NCBI RefSeq assembly: GCF_019977735.1
Contig: NZ_AP025022.1
Span: forward strand, 17,720-81,719
Direction of reading: 5' to 3'
Source of the DNA: Calothrix sp. PCC 7716
Lineage (GTDB): Bacteria > Cyanobacteriota > Cyanobacteriia > Cyanobacteriales > Nostocaceae
DNA: 64,000 nucleotides
Shown piece after piece: positions 45,615 through 54,154 of this stretch. The notes beneath the pieces were generated by a model that did not search any database, was not told where the DNA came from, and saw nothing but the letters and a program-made list of their open reading frames with translations. A program made the translations under genes and the position numbers. Every line of letters begins with the position of its first letter. The first letter of the stretch is position 1.

Positions 45615-46082
45615 ATGCAACAAGTTGTTTTACTAGATGCCAATCCTTTATCACAGGTTACTCATCCTAAAATCAAGCCAGAAGTAAAAAATTGGATGCA
45701 ATATTTGCGAGACAATAATATTGCTTTAAAAGCTCCAGAAATCTCTGTTTATGAGGTCAGGCGAGAGTTAATAAGGTTAGATAATAACAAAAGCATTAAT
45801 CGACTTAACCGATTTATAAGTCACAGTTTAATACCTATTGATTCAGAAACATTTGAACAAGCTGCTATATTTTGGGCAGAAGTGAGGAAGCAAGGAAAAC
45901 CAACATCCGATGATAAAAGCTTAGATTGCGATGCCATTCTTGCAGCACAAGCACTACAGCAGTTTGAATACTATGACGAGGTTACTGTTATTACGACTAA
46001 TGTTAAACATATAGAACGTTTTGCAGCAAACAACGAGTTAGAGGTAGTTGATTGGGAAACTACCTTGAGTAATTTTACCTAA
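45615..46082 (+). CDS. PIN-domain toxin (VapC-like)
   Basis: The 155-residue PIN-fold ribonuclease has Asp8 (VLLDANPL), Glu47 (SVYEVRRE), Asp104 and Asp106 (SLDCDAILAAQA) and TTNVKHI (about 127-133), matching the four acidic positions plus the T-x-N motif of VapC-type toxins. Such proteins cleave tRNA or rRNA when freed from their antitoxin. The gene lies 14 bp after a probable antitoxin gene, within the plasmid-like block, where it could secure plasmid maintenance. Confidence 0.82.
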   Translation: MQQVVLLDANPLSQVTHPKIKPEVKNWMQYLRDNNIALKAPEISVYEVRRELIRLDNNKSINRLNRFISHSLIPIDSETFEQAAIFWAEVRKQGKPTSDDKSLDCDAILAAQALQQFEYYDEVTVITTNVKHIERFAANNELEVVDWETTLSNFT

Positions 46083-46101
46083 AATCGGGAGCATTACAAC
46101 G

Positions 46102-46266
46102 ATGCAAACACCAAAATACAATAATCGCTATGCGCGCGCTTACAGAAAAGGACTTCTCAAACCATATTGCTGGAAAACACACTGGATAACGGCGCCTCTC
46201 ATAGCTTGTCTACCCTTCCTAAAATCACCTTACATTTTGTCTACTTGCTTCTCTAGAATCGGGTAA
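46102..46266 (+). CDS. possible small protein, 54 residues
   Basis: The frame from ATG 46102 encodes a basic start (KYNNRYARAYRKGLLKPYCW) and a more hydrophobic second half (ITAPLIACLPFLKSPYILS). GGGAG lies 12 bases upstream. It overlaps GTCTAC-type repeats, so the 3' half may be only the repeat region read in frame. No family recognised. Confidence 0.25.
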   Translation: MQTPKYNNRYARAYRKGLLKPYCWKTHWITAPLIACLPFLKSPYILSTCFSRIG

Positions 46267-46372
46267 TATTTTTTGTTCTTCCCTCGAATAAAATACCTCA
46301 AACGCTTACTCCATAAAGCGAAGAAGTGGGTAGACAACTCTATAAGTAGGTAGACAGGTTTTTCTAGAATCG
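46208..46372. repeat. GTCTAC repeats upstream of the initiator gene
   Basis: GTCTAC at 46208 and 46239 faces its reverse complement GTAGAC at 46330 and 46350. TCTAGAATCG occurs at 46252 and 46363, each time after the repeat pair. The core equals the 8.0-kb repeats near the truncated replication gene. The rest of the 46083-46686 gap is AT-rich before ATG 46687 and holds no other feature I can support. A role in replication control is likely but unproven. Confidence 0.5.
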
Positions 46373-46686
46373 ACCTACGCTGCCCTCGATCAAAGATGGG
46401 ACTGTACCGACTCCGTTTTTTTTGTACGCGCTATGCACGCAGGCTGGGCACCAGTCCAAGCTTGAGCGCTAATGGTATAAGAGAGCGTTTTTCAATCATC
46501 GTTGGCGCCGGATGCTAAAGTATTCCATCCTGACTGACACTGGTTGAAACCCATTTTGGCAGTAAATATTTCATATTTCTGAGTCATTAAATCGCGTATA
46601 ATAATTATTTTTAGTGTATTTATTAGTGCAATAATCTCCATAACGATGAAATAAAACCTTGTTTCTATTTTTGATTTTTTAACTTT

Positions 46687-48327
46687 ATGTCACAAGATAA
46701 TAATATTAACAATAAACATCAGAAAAATCAGAGTGGTCGTAAACCCAATAACTCTGGTATAATCAATCTTAGTAACTTGGTGACACAAGCTGACCCCAAT
46801 TTACTTCTTGATAAAAAACAATTATTAACTGTGCTACAAAGTGACTTCTCAGAAGGCATTAAGAAAATAGCTATAAAAGCGGCTATTCGGATAATAGAAG
46901 ATACACAAGAACAACCAGAGCGCGCGCTTGATGCTCGCTATGTGGAAGAAGTTGCCACGCAAATAGTAGAAAGCTTTACAACAGAATTAAAAAACAACAC
47001 AGAATTGGAAAGCGTACCGGATAATGGACTTTCCTCTGTTGCACCCGTTCCAGAATCACAACTAAAACCCATAGTTCCTGTACCCTCCAGTGCCCTAATG
47101 TTTTCTAGTATGGAAGCTTATACGAGAAAAGACTTATGGCGCCAGGATACCGAGGGTATAGCTTTTTTACAGCACAGAGCCAAAGGCAACCCTAACAATT
47201 ACATTGAGCATTACATCTCTAGTCCAGGGGATATTACTATGCTTCCCTGGAATGAAGCTCAACAAATTATTGATAAATTTGGCTTTACAACTGCTAAATT
47301 ACACCTGATTTTTGCAGCACATACAATGAATCAGGAGAAACCTTGGCAAAGCACATTCAACTTGAAAGCAAGTGATATTATTCAAGAATTTGGTTGGGAT
47401 AAAAACCACGAAAAACCAAAACCAGAAAAGCTGCTAGAAATTGCTAGCACAGCTTTTGCACTTGATTGTTTGTTAGTTAAAACTGTTTGGGTAGAGGGGA
47501 GAAATAAAAAAGGAGAAATTATAGGTAGCGCTCCTATAGGGAGAATGTGGAACGTCCAGATTAAAGCCACTGGTCAGTTTAATTTGGAAGGTAAAATAGA
47601 TAATCCTGATGAAGTTTACATTACAATACAGCCAGGATTATGGACTCATGATTTTTTGAACCGAGCAGGCGCCAAATCGCGGGAAGCTTTGTATCAGTTT
47701 GGCTACCTGGCACAGCAAGTTTTAAAAATTGACCCCTATCATGATGAATTAGCCCTAAGACTGGCTATATACCTAACATTGGATAGCCGAGTTCGCCTTG
47801 ATGGAAAGTACAAAGTAATTGAGTTATTAGAAATTGCATTCCCAAAAACGGCAATAGAGCAAGCCCAGTTAGAACGTCGCAAAGCCTATGATTTAAAGCA
47901 GCGCTGGGATAATGCCATAATGTTGCTACTCGAACTGGGCTGGCAGATTGTATTTGACTCAGAAAGTTACCCGAATTGGCTAAGACCAGAATGCAAAGAT
48001 AAAAAGCCTAAAGGCTACCTAGACAAACTGCTAAATGCCAAGTTAACTATAAAACCTCCAGCCCCTATCCCAGAACTTATAGCATCCAAAGCAAAGCCAA
48101 AGAAAGAACCACCACGGCTCAAAGCCAAGGCTACGGCGCCGCCAAAAATCAGCTTGACTAGTAACCAAATTAGAGACGCACGTATTGCCAAAGGGTGGAC
48201 GCAAGCTAAATTAGCCGGCTTTCTCAGCGTGTCCCAAAAGCTCATCTCCTTGATTGAACGAGGCGAGCGCACCGTCAATTCAGAGCTAGGCGCCCAAATC
48301 CGAACGCTTCTAGATATCCAAGATTGA
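46687..48327 (+). CDS. plasmid replication initiator-like protein with C-terminal XRE HTH
   Basis: This is a 546-residue protein. After a low-complexity start, a central region (about 135-420) has the helical/winged-helix look of plasmid initiators (PWNEAQQIIDKFGFTTAKLH, FLNRAGAKSREALYQFGYLA). A basic Pro/Lys linker follows, and residues about 487-546 form an XRE helix-turn-helix (IRDARIAKGWTQAKLAGFLS, VSQKLISLIERGERTV). It lies between GTCTAC repeats upstream and a 22-bp iteron array immediately downstream, followed by a CyRepA1-type gene. The arrangement supports an origin-binding or copy-control role. I know of no exact family name for it. Confidence 0.65.
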   Translation: MSQDNNINNKHQKNQSGRKPNNSGIINLSNLVTQADPNLLLDKKQLLTVLQSDFSEGIKKIAIKAAIRIIEDTQEQPERALDARYVEEVATQIVESFTTELKNNTELESVPDNGLSSVAPVPESQLKPIVPVPSSALMFSSMEAYTRKDLWRQDTEGIAFLQHRAKGNPNNYIEHYISSPGDITMLPWNEAQQIIDKFGFTTAKLHLIFAAHTMNQEKPWQSTFNLKASDIIQEFGWDKNHEKPKPEKLLEIASTAFALDCLLVKTVWVEGRNKKGEIIGSAPIGRMWNVQIKATGQFNLEGKIDNPDEVYITIQPGLWTHDFLNRAGAKSREALYQFGYLAQQVLKIDPYHDELALRLAIYLTLDSRVRLDGKYKVIELLEIAFPKTAIEQAQLERRKAYDLKQRWDNAIMLLLELGWQIVFDSESYPNWLRPECKDKKPKGYLDKLLNAKLTIKPPAPIPELIASKAKPKKEPPRLKAKATAPPKISLTSNQIRDARIAKGWTQAKLAGFLSVSQKLISLIERGERTVNSELGAQIRTLLDIQD

Positions 48328-48377
48328 GCATTGCACTTAACAGTTCGCTACAACTAGTCGATTATCACCTGTGGTCA

Positions 48378-48640
48378 ATGGTGTTTGTTCTCGTTTTGTT
48401 TTAGAACAAATCACCCCAAAAAAGAGCTTAAAAGCCTTGCCATATATGGCTTTAAGCTTTAGAACAAAAGCATCCGTATCCCAGGATAAAAACCCGTATC
48501 CCAGGACAATACGAGTGAAAGGAACCTTACTGCTGGCTCCAATGGTTTTCTGTTCTCGCTTTGTTCTAAAAAAAATAATTCAAAAAATAGGCTTCAAAAG
48601 CTTACCCAGCATAGCTTTAAGCTTTAGAACAAAAGCATCC
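48378..48640. repeat. two diverged copies of a ~165-bp unit
   Basis: CAATGGTGTTTGTTCTCG and onward (from about 48375) and CAATGGTTTTCTGTTCTCG and onward (from about 48539) share TTAGAACAAA-type ends and TTTAAGCTTTAGAACAAAAG followed by CATCCGTATCCC. Each copy leads into CCGTATCCC iterons, so the whole origin-like unit seems duplicated. Confidence 0.6.
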
Positions 48641-48691
48641 GTATCCCCCGACAAAAACCCCCGTATCCCCCGACAAAAACCCCCGTATCCC
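48474..48691. repeat. iteron array, probable replication origin
   Basis: CCGTATCCC starts at 48474, 48494, 48639, 48661 and 48683; each is followed by a variant of AGGAYAAAAAC or CCGACAAAAAC. Spacing is 20 bp in the first pair and 22 bp in the last three, about two helical turns, as in plasmid initiator-binding iterons. It sits between the HTH initiator gene and the CyRepA1-type gene, in a 597-bp gap with no ORF of substance. A- and T-rich tracts flank it. Confidence 0.7.
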
Positions 48692-48924
48692 CCGACAATC
48701 CATTTTTAAAATCATTACTACATAAAAGTTTCAGCCCTTTAGAACAAGGCGGAGAAATAGAGTAATTAGATCACTTTGCCAAAACCGTTTCTGCGGTTCT
48801 GGCAATATTTTGCAATGCTATATACATTTCGCCAATTACTGAGTTACTCCCCTTTTTCCCTAGACCTCTCTTGGGTACTGTTGCTAGACCTCCGGTTTAC
48901 CAGCTTAAAAGGGGGTGAGGACTG

Positions 48925-51900
48925 ATGAAAGATAATGCTCCAAACCTATACCCCAACGACCTTACAGAAGCCGAATACCACGAGCTAGCGGTACTGAGTG
49001 CCATCCACCCCGCGCTAATCGAAGCTAATTTTATCCACATTGAAGGCGCCTTAGTTTACACATACTTATTTATCTCCGACCAAATAAAGCGCCGAAATAC
49101 TGGTAGAGTCACGGATGGTTACTTAAAGCAGTACCAGCACGCTGAACACGGGGGAATGTGGATTAGCGGGTTAGACCCTCTCAACGACTGGCGCCCAATG
49201 GAATGGGGACGCTTCAAGCCCAACGTTCCCCGCATTGATTGGGAAAAAGATAAGCCCATCAAATACGAATCGCCACCCAAAGCACCCAACCGCGTCACCT
49301 ACTTCGATGTCCCTGACTGCATTTGGGACTTAGTAGCACGACGATACAAAATTAAGCGTTATCACTCTCCCCTAGCTCGGCGCCTTCAAGACAAATACCC
49401 ACCCTCCCACACTCCCACACTCTCATTTTGGGAGTGGGTTATTCTTCACCCAGAAATCCCAATAATCCTGTGCGAGGGTGAGAAAAAAGCTGCCTGCCTG
49501 CTGAGTTTGGGGTTTGTAGCAATTGCCCTCCCCGGTATTTGGGGCGGACGGGTTGGTAAACAAGACTTTGACGAACGTCTACACCCTGACTTGCTGCCAC
49601 TAGCACAAAAGGGACGCAAGTTTATCATCCTTTTCGACCACGACACAAAACTTAGTACTCGTTGGTCGGTTCACCAAGCCACCCTGCGTACTGGCGAAAC
49701 AATTGAGGCGGTTGGTGGGAAATGCGAGGTAGCGTTACTACCAGGACCAGAAAAAGGCGTTGATGATTTTGTCTTTAACCGTGGCGCCAAAGCCAACGAA
49801 CTATTAACTGCAATTATTAACGATGCCAAAACACTCAAAGATTACCAGCGCTCCTTCTTTCTCGGCAGGCACCGAGGATTAAGTAATAAATATCCCGCAG
49901 ATATTCGCGTCAACGTAAAGTACCTATCTGATGCTGTGAGATTACCAGATGCTGGGCTAGTGGTAATAGCAAGCGACATGGGCACTGGTAAAACCGAATT
50001 GCTCGCAAAATGGCGCCTTTCTCACCCAGAAGCACGCTTTCTCAACAACGGGCACCGAGTTAATTTGTTGAAAAACCTCGCAGAACGTCTCAAAACCGAG
50101 ATGTACTCTGACCTGGGTTATGGAGACTTAGCCAAAACCAAAGCCCTCAGCATCACCATCGACAGCTTGCACAAGCTCAATACCGACGCACTTACCTATG
50201 GCTGCGTGTTTATCGATGAAGCTTGCCAGTACCTCACGCACCTACTACATAGCAAAACCTGTAAAGAACACCGCGCGCAAATTTTAGAAGTACTGGAATA
50301 CATAGTTTACAACGCGCCATTAGTTGTGATCGCCGACGCGCATATGGACGACGTAACGGTGAATTTCTTCCGGGCAATGCGTCCAAAACGTGAAAAACCG
50401 TTGATTATCGTAAACGATTGGAAAAATGGTGGGCGCCCAGTTTTTTGGTACGAAGGCAATAATTCTTCTGCCATAGTTGCCCAAATTTCGGCATCGCTAA
50501 TGACGGGTGAGAAAATTATGGTGGTTTCCGACTCCAAGAGGTTTATTAAGAACCTGGAAAAGTCGCTTTCTATGCCACTGCGAGTATCCGAGGAAGAAAG
50601 CAAGGGGACAGAAGAGTTATTGAACAATAACCCCCTTGTAAGAGAAGCCTCAGAAGCCTCAGAAGCTCCCTTACGCATCTGGGCGATTCACTCCGAAAAC
50701 TCCGGCAGCGAAGAAAATGTTGCCTTTATCAAAGACATAACTAACGCTGTAACGAGTCTAGATGCCCTTTTAACATCCCCTAGCTTGGGTACGGGGGTTG
50801 ATATACCTAATTATCATTTTGATGCCGTTTTTGGCGTTTTTCACGGAGTATCGCAAACAGCGACCGAGTGCGTACAACAACTGTACCGCTACCGTCCCAA
50901 AGTACCAATTGACGTTTGGGTGGCGCCAAGACCTCCCTTTGGCTACAAGGACACCAACGCCACCAAAATCAAAGAAAGATTGCTGCAAACCAACGAAATG
51001 ACAGCTTTCCTACTTAAAATTGACCGGGAAACTGGCAAACGAGGCGCCGAGAAAGACTGGGCATTAGACGCATACTGCCAAATCCAAGCAAAACGTCACC
51101 AATCAATTAACAACCTGCGCGCAGATTTACGCAACTTGTTGACAGAGATGGGTAACACAATTATGCCAATGGGCGCCGAGGATGATTCTCAGGCTAAGGA
51201 ACGTCTTAAAGCAGCTGCTAAAGCTTTGGATGCTGCTTACTGTGCCGCTGTCACTAAAGCCAAAGATATTTCTCAATCTCAGTATCGCCAGCGTCAAAGT
51301 AAAGATTACCTCAAGCCAGAAGAAGTTTTTGAATGCGAGAAATTCCGTATCAAAGACGCTTACGGTATGGAGGTTACTGAGGAGTTGGTAGCAAAAGATA
51401 AAGGTGGGAAACTACATCGAGACATTGCTGCATTGGAGGCAGTAATCTTAGAGCCAGAAGGAACAATTACTGACCCGCGTACAGGTAAAACATACCCCTT
51501 ACCACCAGCAATTGTCACAGAGAAAGACCGCCAGGAGCGGTTACACTTGCCGTTGTGTATAGACTGGGGAAATTATTCGCCAAAGTGGCTAGCAAGATTT
51601 ATTTTGGGACTGCCAAAAATCCTCAAACGCTTAATTGATGGGGAGGAAATTACTGCTGCTGACCCTGATTTGGTGCAGATGACCAAAATTGCTACACACG
51701 CGGCAGCTCACGTTAAAGCGATTTTAGGGTTTACAGTTCCCCCTGACTGCGAACCAATATGGTTACTGGGAACCCTGCTTGAACAGTTGGGATTAAAACT
51801 AGTTGACCATAAAGTTGGTTCGAGGGGTAAACAGGTAAAACATATTTCACTGTCCAAGGAGGAATTTGATTTTGCGTTGGCAGTAATCAAACATCGGGAA

Positions 51901-52104
51901 AACAAACGCGCCCAAAAAGAAGAACGCGCGCGTAAAGCCGCCGAAGATCAACGCCGATACCAAGCTGGAATGCTTGTCATGTACGGTGTTGAACCTCCTA
52001 ACACCCCCGTATCTACCCCCCCCCCTAATGGTATAGGGGAACCCCCATTGGGAGGGGTAGATACTACCGAAAAAGGAGGGGTAAATTTCGTCTCAAACGG
52101 ATAA
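48925..52104 (+). CDS. CyRepA1-type plasmid replication protein (primase/helicase)
   Basis: This is a 1,059-residue protein. The N-terminal DUF3854/TOPRIM-like primase part (about 1-300) has IILCEGEKKAACLLSLGF (catalytic Glu about 183) and IILFDHDTK (Asp about 236). The helicase part has Walker A SDMGTGKT (about 351-358), Walker B VFIDEACQ (about 430) and YRYRPKVPIDVW as an Arg-containing late motif. A basic C-terminal region follows, ending in a low-complexity tail. This matches the CyRepA1 family shown to drive replication of large cyanobacterial plasmids. GGGGGTGAGG directly before ATG 48925 is a good ribosome-binding site. Together with the iterons and ParM-like genes it implies a plasmid replicon, probably integrated since psbA is nearby. 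Confidence 0.85.
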   Translation: MKDNAPNLYPNDLTEAEYHELAVLSAIHPALIEANFIHIEGALVYTYLFISDQIKRRNTGRVTDGYLKQYQHAEHGGMWISGLDPLNDWRPMEWGRFKPNVPRIDWEKDKPIKYESPPKAPNRVTYFDVPDCIWDLVARRYKIKRYHSPLARRLQDKYPPSHTPTLSFWEWVILHPEIPIILCEGEKKAACLLSLGFVAIALPGIWGGRVGKQDFDERLHPDLLPLAQKGRKFIILFDHDTKLSTRWSVHQATLRTGETIEAVGGKCEVALLPGPEKGVDDFVFNRGAKANELLTAIINDAKTLKDYQRSFFLGRHRGLSNKYPADIRVNVKYLSDAVRLPDAGLVVIASDMGTGKTELLAKWRLSHPEARFLNNGHRVNLLKNLAERLKTEMYSDLGYGDLAKTKALSITIDSLHKLNTDALTYGCVFIDEACQYLTHLLHSKTCKEHRAQILEVLEYIVYNAPLVVIADAHMDDVTVNFFRAMRPKREKPLIIVNDWKNGGRPVFWYEGNNSSAIVAQISASLMTGEKIMVVSDSKRFIKNLEKSLSMPLRVSEEESKGTEELLNNNPLVREASEASEAPLRIWAIHSENSGSEENVAFIKDITNAVTSLDALLTSPSLGTGVDIPNYHFDAVFGVFHGVSQTATECVQQLYRYRPKVPIDVWVAPRPPFGYKDTNATKIKERLLQTNEMTAFLLKIDRETGKRGAEKDWALDAYCQIQAKRHQSINNLRADLRNLLTEMGNTIMPMGAEDDSQAKERLKAAAKALDAAYCAAVTKAKDISQSQYRQRQSKDYLKPEEVFECEKFRIKDAYGMEVTEELVAKDKGGKLHRDIAALEAVILEPEGTITDPRTGKTYPLPPAIVTEKDRQERLHLPLCIDWGNYSPKWLARFILGLPKILKRLIDGEEITAADPDLVQMTKIATHAAAHVKAILGFTVPPDCEPIWLLGTLLEQLGLKLVDHKVGSRGKQVKHISLSKEEFDFALAVIKHRENKRAQKEERARKAAEDQRRYQAGMLVMYGVEPPNTPVSTPPPNGIGEPPLGGVDTTEKGGVNFVSNG

Positions 52105-52420
52105 ATTCTCACCCCAATATCCCCTTAAACTTCCGAACGGTTGTTTATATGTAGTGAAAAAGAAGAAAAATAAAAAGCGAGCTAGGTAAACTGAAACAAA
52201 TCATACCTTCGTTTATACCTGGTTTAAATTGACGTACTGATACTCACAAAAACGATAGCGCTCGCCCAATCAAACACTCCGCGCTCATACCGACACGGTA
52301 CAATTTGTGCTTTCAATTTTTTGACGTGTTCATGCTATCAATAAAAAGCGATTTGAAAACTAAAAATCTCCCAAAAATCTAGGTGGAGATACCTTTAATC
52401 CGTACATAGCCGATTTATCG
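52105..52420. other. intergenic, no gene seen
   Basis: This 316-bp stretch after the CyRepA1-type gene has no strong terminator, RNA or repeat by eye. From a TAA near 52370 the frame of the next gene is already open upstream of its ATG, so that gene may be 5'-truncated. Confidence 0.35.
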
Positions 52421-52678
52421 ATGGCAACAGACTTAATCGCATCTGGAATAGAAGAGTTACCATTATGTGTCCAACTTACCAGTGTTCGGGACAGTCTTAA
52501 TCAAACAAAGCAAGACGACTGGTTATCAACCTTAAAACGCTGGGGAATAAAACGAGGTGTTTTTATAAGCTTTAATCCAACTCTAAATCAAGTAGAATTA
52601 AATATTAGCCAAAATGTAATTCAATATAGTGACCATATTGAAGAAAACAGTTATCCTGTAATTAAGATAGACAGATAG
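52421..52678 (+). CDS. hypothetical protein, possibly a C-terminal remnant
   Basis: The 85-residue protein (DLIASGIEELPLCVQLTSVRD, WLSTLKRWGIKRGVFISFNP) reads like the last part of a larger alpha/beta protein. The frame stays open for about 16 codons before the ATG, without another start. It is followed 4 bp later by the next gene, so the two were probably one operon. The position just beyond the plasmid-like block and possible truncation fit an insertion boundary. No family recognised. Confidence 0.4.
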   Translation: MATDLIASGIEELPLCVQLTSVRDSLNQTKQDDWLSTLKRWGIKRGVFISFNPTLNQVELNISQNVIQYSDHIEENSYPVIKIDR

Positions 52679-52682
52679 ATTT

Positions 52683-53012
52683 ATGATGTCAATTCAAACT
52701 CAAGAAGAAAAAATAGCTAGAGCCAGAGAAGCGCTTCAAAGGTCAAGAGAGTTGAAACGCTCCAGAAGAGCTATGGGAGTTGACGGTATTCGCCAATTTG
52801 TTAAAGACGTTGATGGAGACTGGTTAGATAACTGGACTGATACAACACAGGAAGAAAGTATACCAAAAGAAAATCTACCAATTAGTTGCACTAGCCTACA
52901 AGTGCTTCTTATTGAAACCTTTTTATATTTTTCAGTCCTCAGCTTATGGTGTCTTTCATTACCATTATTGTATAAATACTCAAGTACAAACACGGCTTTG
53001 CAGAACCATTAA
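52683..53012 (+). CDS. hypothetical protein with basic N-terminal helix
   Basis: The 109-residue protein opens with a charged helix (QEEKIARAREALQRSRELKR), contains WLDNWTD in the middle and ends in a hydrophobic stretch (about 73-95, LLIETFLYFSVLSLWCLSL). The sequence changes character after about residue 65, so the C terminus may be out-of-frame or fused sequence; an overlapping frame continues to 53136. ATG 52683 and ATG 52686 are both possible. No family recognised. Confidence 0.4.
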   Translation: MMSIQTQEEKIARAREALQRSRELKRSRRAMGVDGIRQFVKDVDGDWLDNWTDTTQEESIPKENLPISCTSLQVLLIETFLYFSVLSLWCLSLPLLYKYSSTNTALQNH

Positions 53013-53200
53013 GTTTAAGACAGAGCGTATAAAAAGCCCAAATGGGTACATTGACCGCGTGGACACCCTAGTGGTCGAGCTGACTTTTCACGGGATGTGG
53101 AAAGTCAGAACTATAAGGGGATGGGATAATAGATAAGATGTCGGTGTTAATTTTAAAAAATTGATTCGCCTTTTTTTTAGAGTTTATCACTTAGTATGAT

Positions 53201-53422
53201 TTATGGGTAAAACTTGTATTTACAATCCTTACATTTATACTTTCCTATTAAATGTTTGTCTATTTTATGACCTACTAGTCCCCCAATATCTTTACCGTAA
53301 CCGCCTATAGGCGTAAACTTTCCAACTATTCCTCCAACAATTTTGGAAGTAGTTTTAGTATAATCTTTGACTTTCGTATTACTCGAACCACATGCTGGAC
53401 AAATCTTGTTAGTCATTTTCAA
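53201..53422 (-). CDS. small zinc-ribbon protein
   Basis: The 73-residue protein has CPAC near the N terminus and CKDC near the C terminus (KYKCKDCKYKF), forming a four-cysteine zinc ribbon. Between them is a Gly-rich amphipathic segment (KIVGGIVGKFTPIGGYGKDIGGLVG) that could touch a membrane. Proteins of this small zinc-ribbon plus glycine type are scattered in bacteria without known function. It lies 41 bp downstream of the exported protein gene at 53464 on the same strand. Confidence 0.6.
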   Translation of the reverse strand: MKMTNKICPACGSSNTKVKDYTKTTSKIVGGIVGKFTPIGGYGKDIGGLVGHKIDKHLIGKYKCKDCKYKFYP

Positions 53423-53463
53423 TTGCTAAGGCTGGTGCTAGTTTATTTGTTAAAACTCTATCG

Positions 53464-53829
53464 TTAGTTTCTACAAGCAATTTGTTGTAAAAAGTCTGGG
53501 TCAATTCGACTCTGGAAGTTCGGATTCTTGGTAATATAGGCAACGGCTTGTCCATCTTCGATCAAAAGCGGTGGTTTTCGAGCGTATTCGCTATAAGCGC
53601 CTATATTAGAATATGCACCCCCGTTTCTCCCATAGGTATTAAAAATGCCTATACCGTAGGGGCTGCCATACCGACCATATGGATTGCAGATTGAATCTGA
53701 ATCATAGGCATCATTATTTACTACACCTAAAAATGTACCATCATTAGCAACAACGATAGTTGCTGCAAATGCAGACGCAGGAATAAATGCAGCCAAGCAT
53801 CCAATGATGCTAGAGATAAGTTTTCTCAT
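53464..53829 (-). CDS. small exported protein
   Basis: The 121-residue protein has a clear signal peptide (LISSIIGCLAAFIPASAFA, then A). The mature part begins TIVVANDGTFLGVVNND, continues with a Gly/Tyr/Asn-rich stretch (about 50-84) and ends in IDPDFLQQIACRN. Cyanobacteria have many short secreted proteins of this pattern; the function is unknown. Two cysteines could pair. The AGGGTAGAAGTC before the ATG gives a weak ribosome-binding site. Confidence 0.65.
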   Translation of the reverse strand: MRKLISSIIGCLAAFIPASAFAATIVVANDGTFLGVVNNDAYDSDSICNPYGRYGSPYGIGIFNTYGRNGGAYSNIGAYSEYARKPPLLIEDGQAVAYITKNPNFQSRIDPDFLQQIACRN

Positions 53830-54154
53830 GACTTCTACCCTGATAATGATTTCTCTAGCTTCACTGACCGAAGCATTTTTTTACATCCGTAATAATCTTG
53901 TATTAAGTATGAAGTTGTTATGTTGGTTGTTAAAGTCACTTCGGTAAGCGCACTCCAGCTAGAAGAGTTTTGGCTGGCTCATCCAAGGAGATAATTACAG
54001 CAACCTCTAAATAGTTTACTTGTACTGTATTCTGGCAAATGCACTTTAGTAAAGTAGTCCATACCAAAATTATCGCTTAACTGAATTTATGCCTCAGAGA
54101 ATGGGAACTATAAAGTCATAACCCTTTGAGACTAATATAGTTAGCTTTAGAAGT
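53830..54154. other. divergent region upstream of the sacsin-like gene
   Basis: This 325-bp stretch lies between the exported-protein gene (left) and the rightward large ATPase gene and must carry both promoters. I saw no operator-like repeat. Confidence 0.35.

Noticed and set aside
52912..53136. 74-codon frame overlapping the end of the 52683 gene
   Set aside because: Overlaps in another frame and lacks a start site; might be part of a frameshifted older gene, but I cannot show homology.
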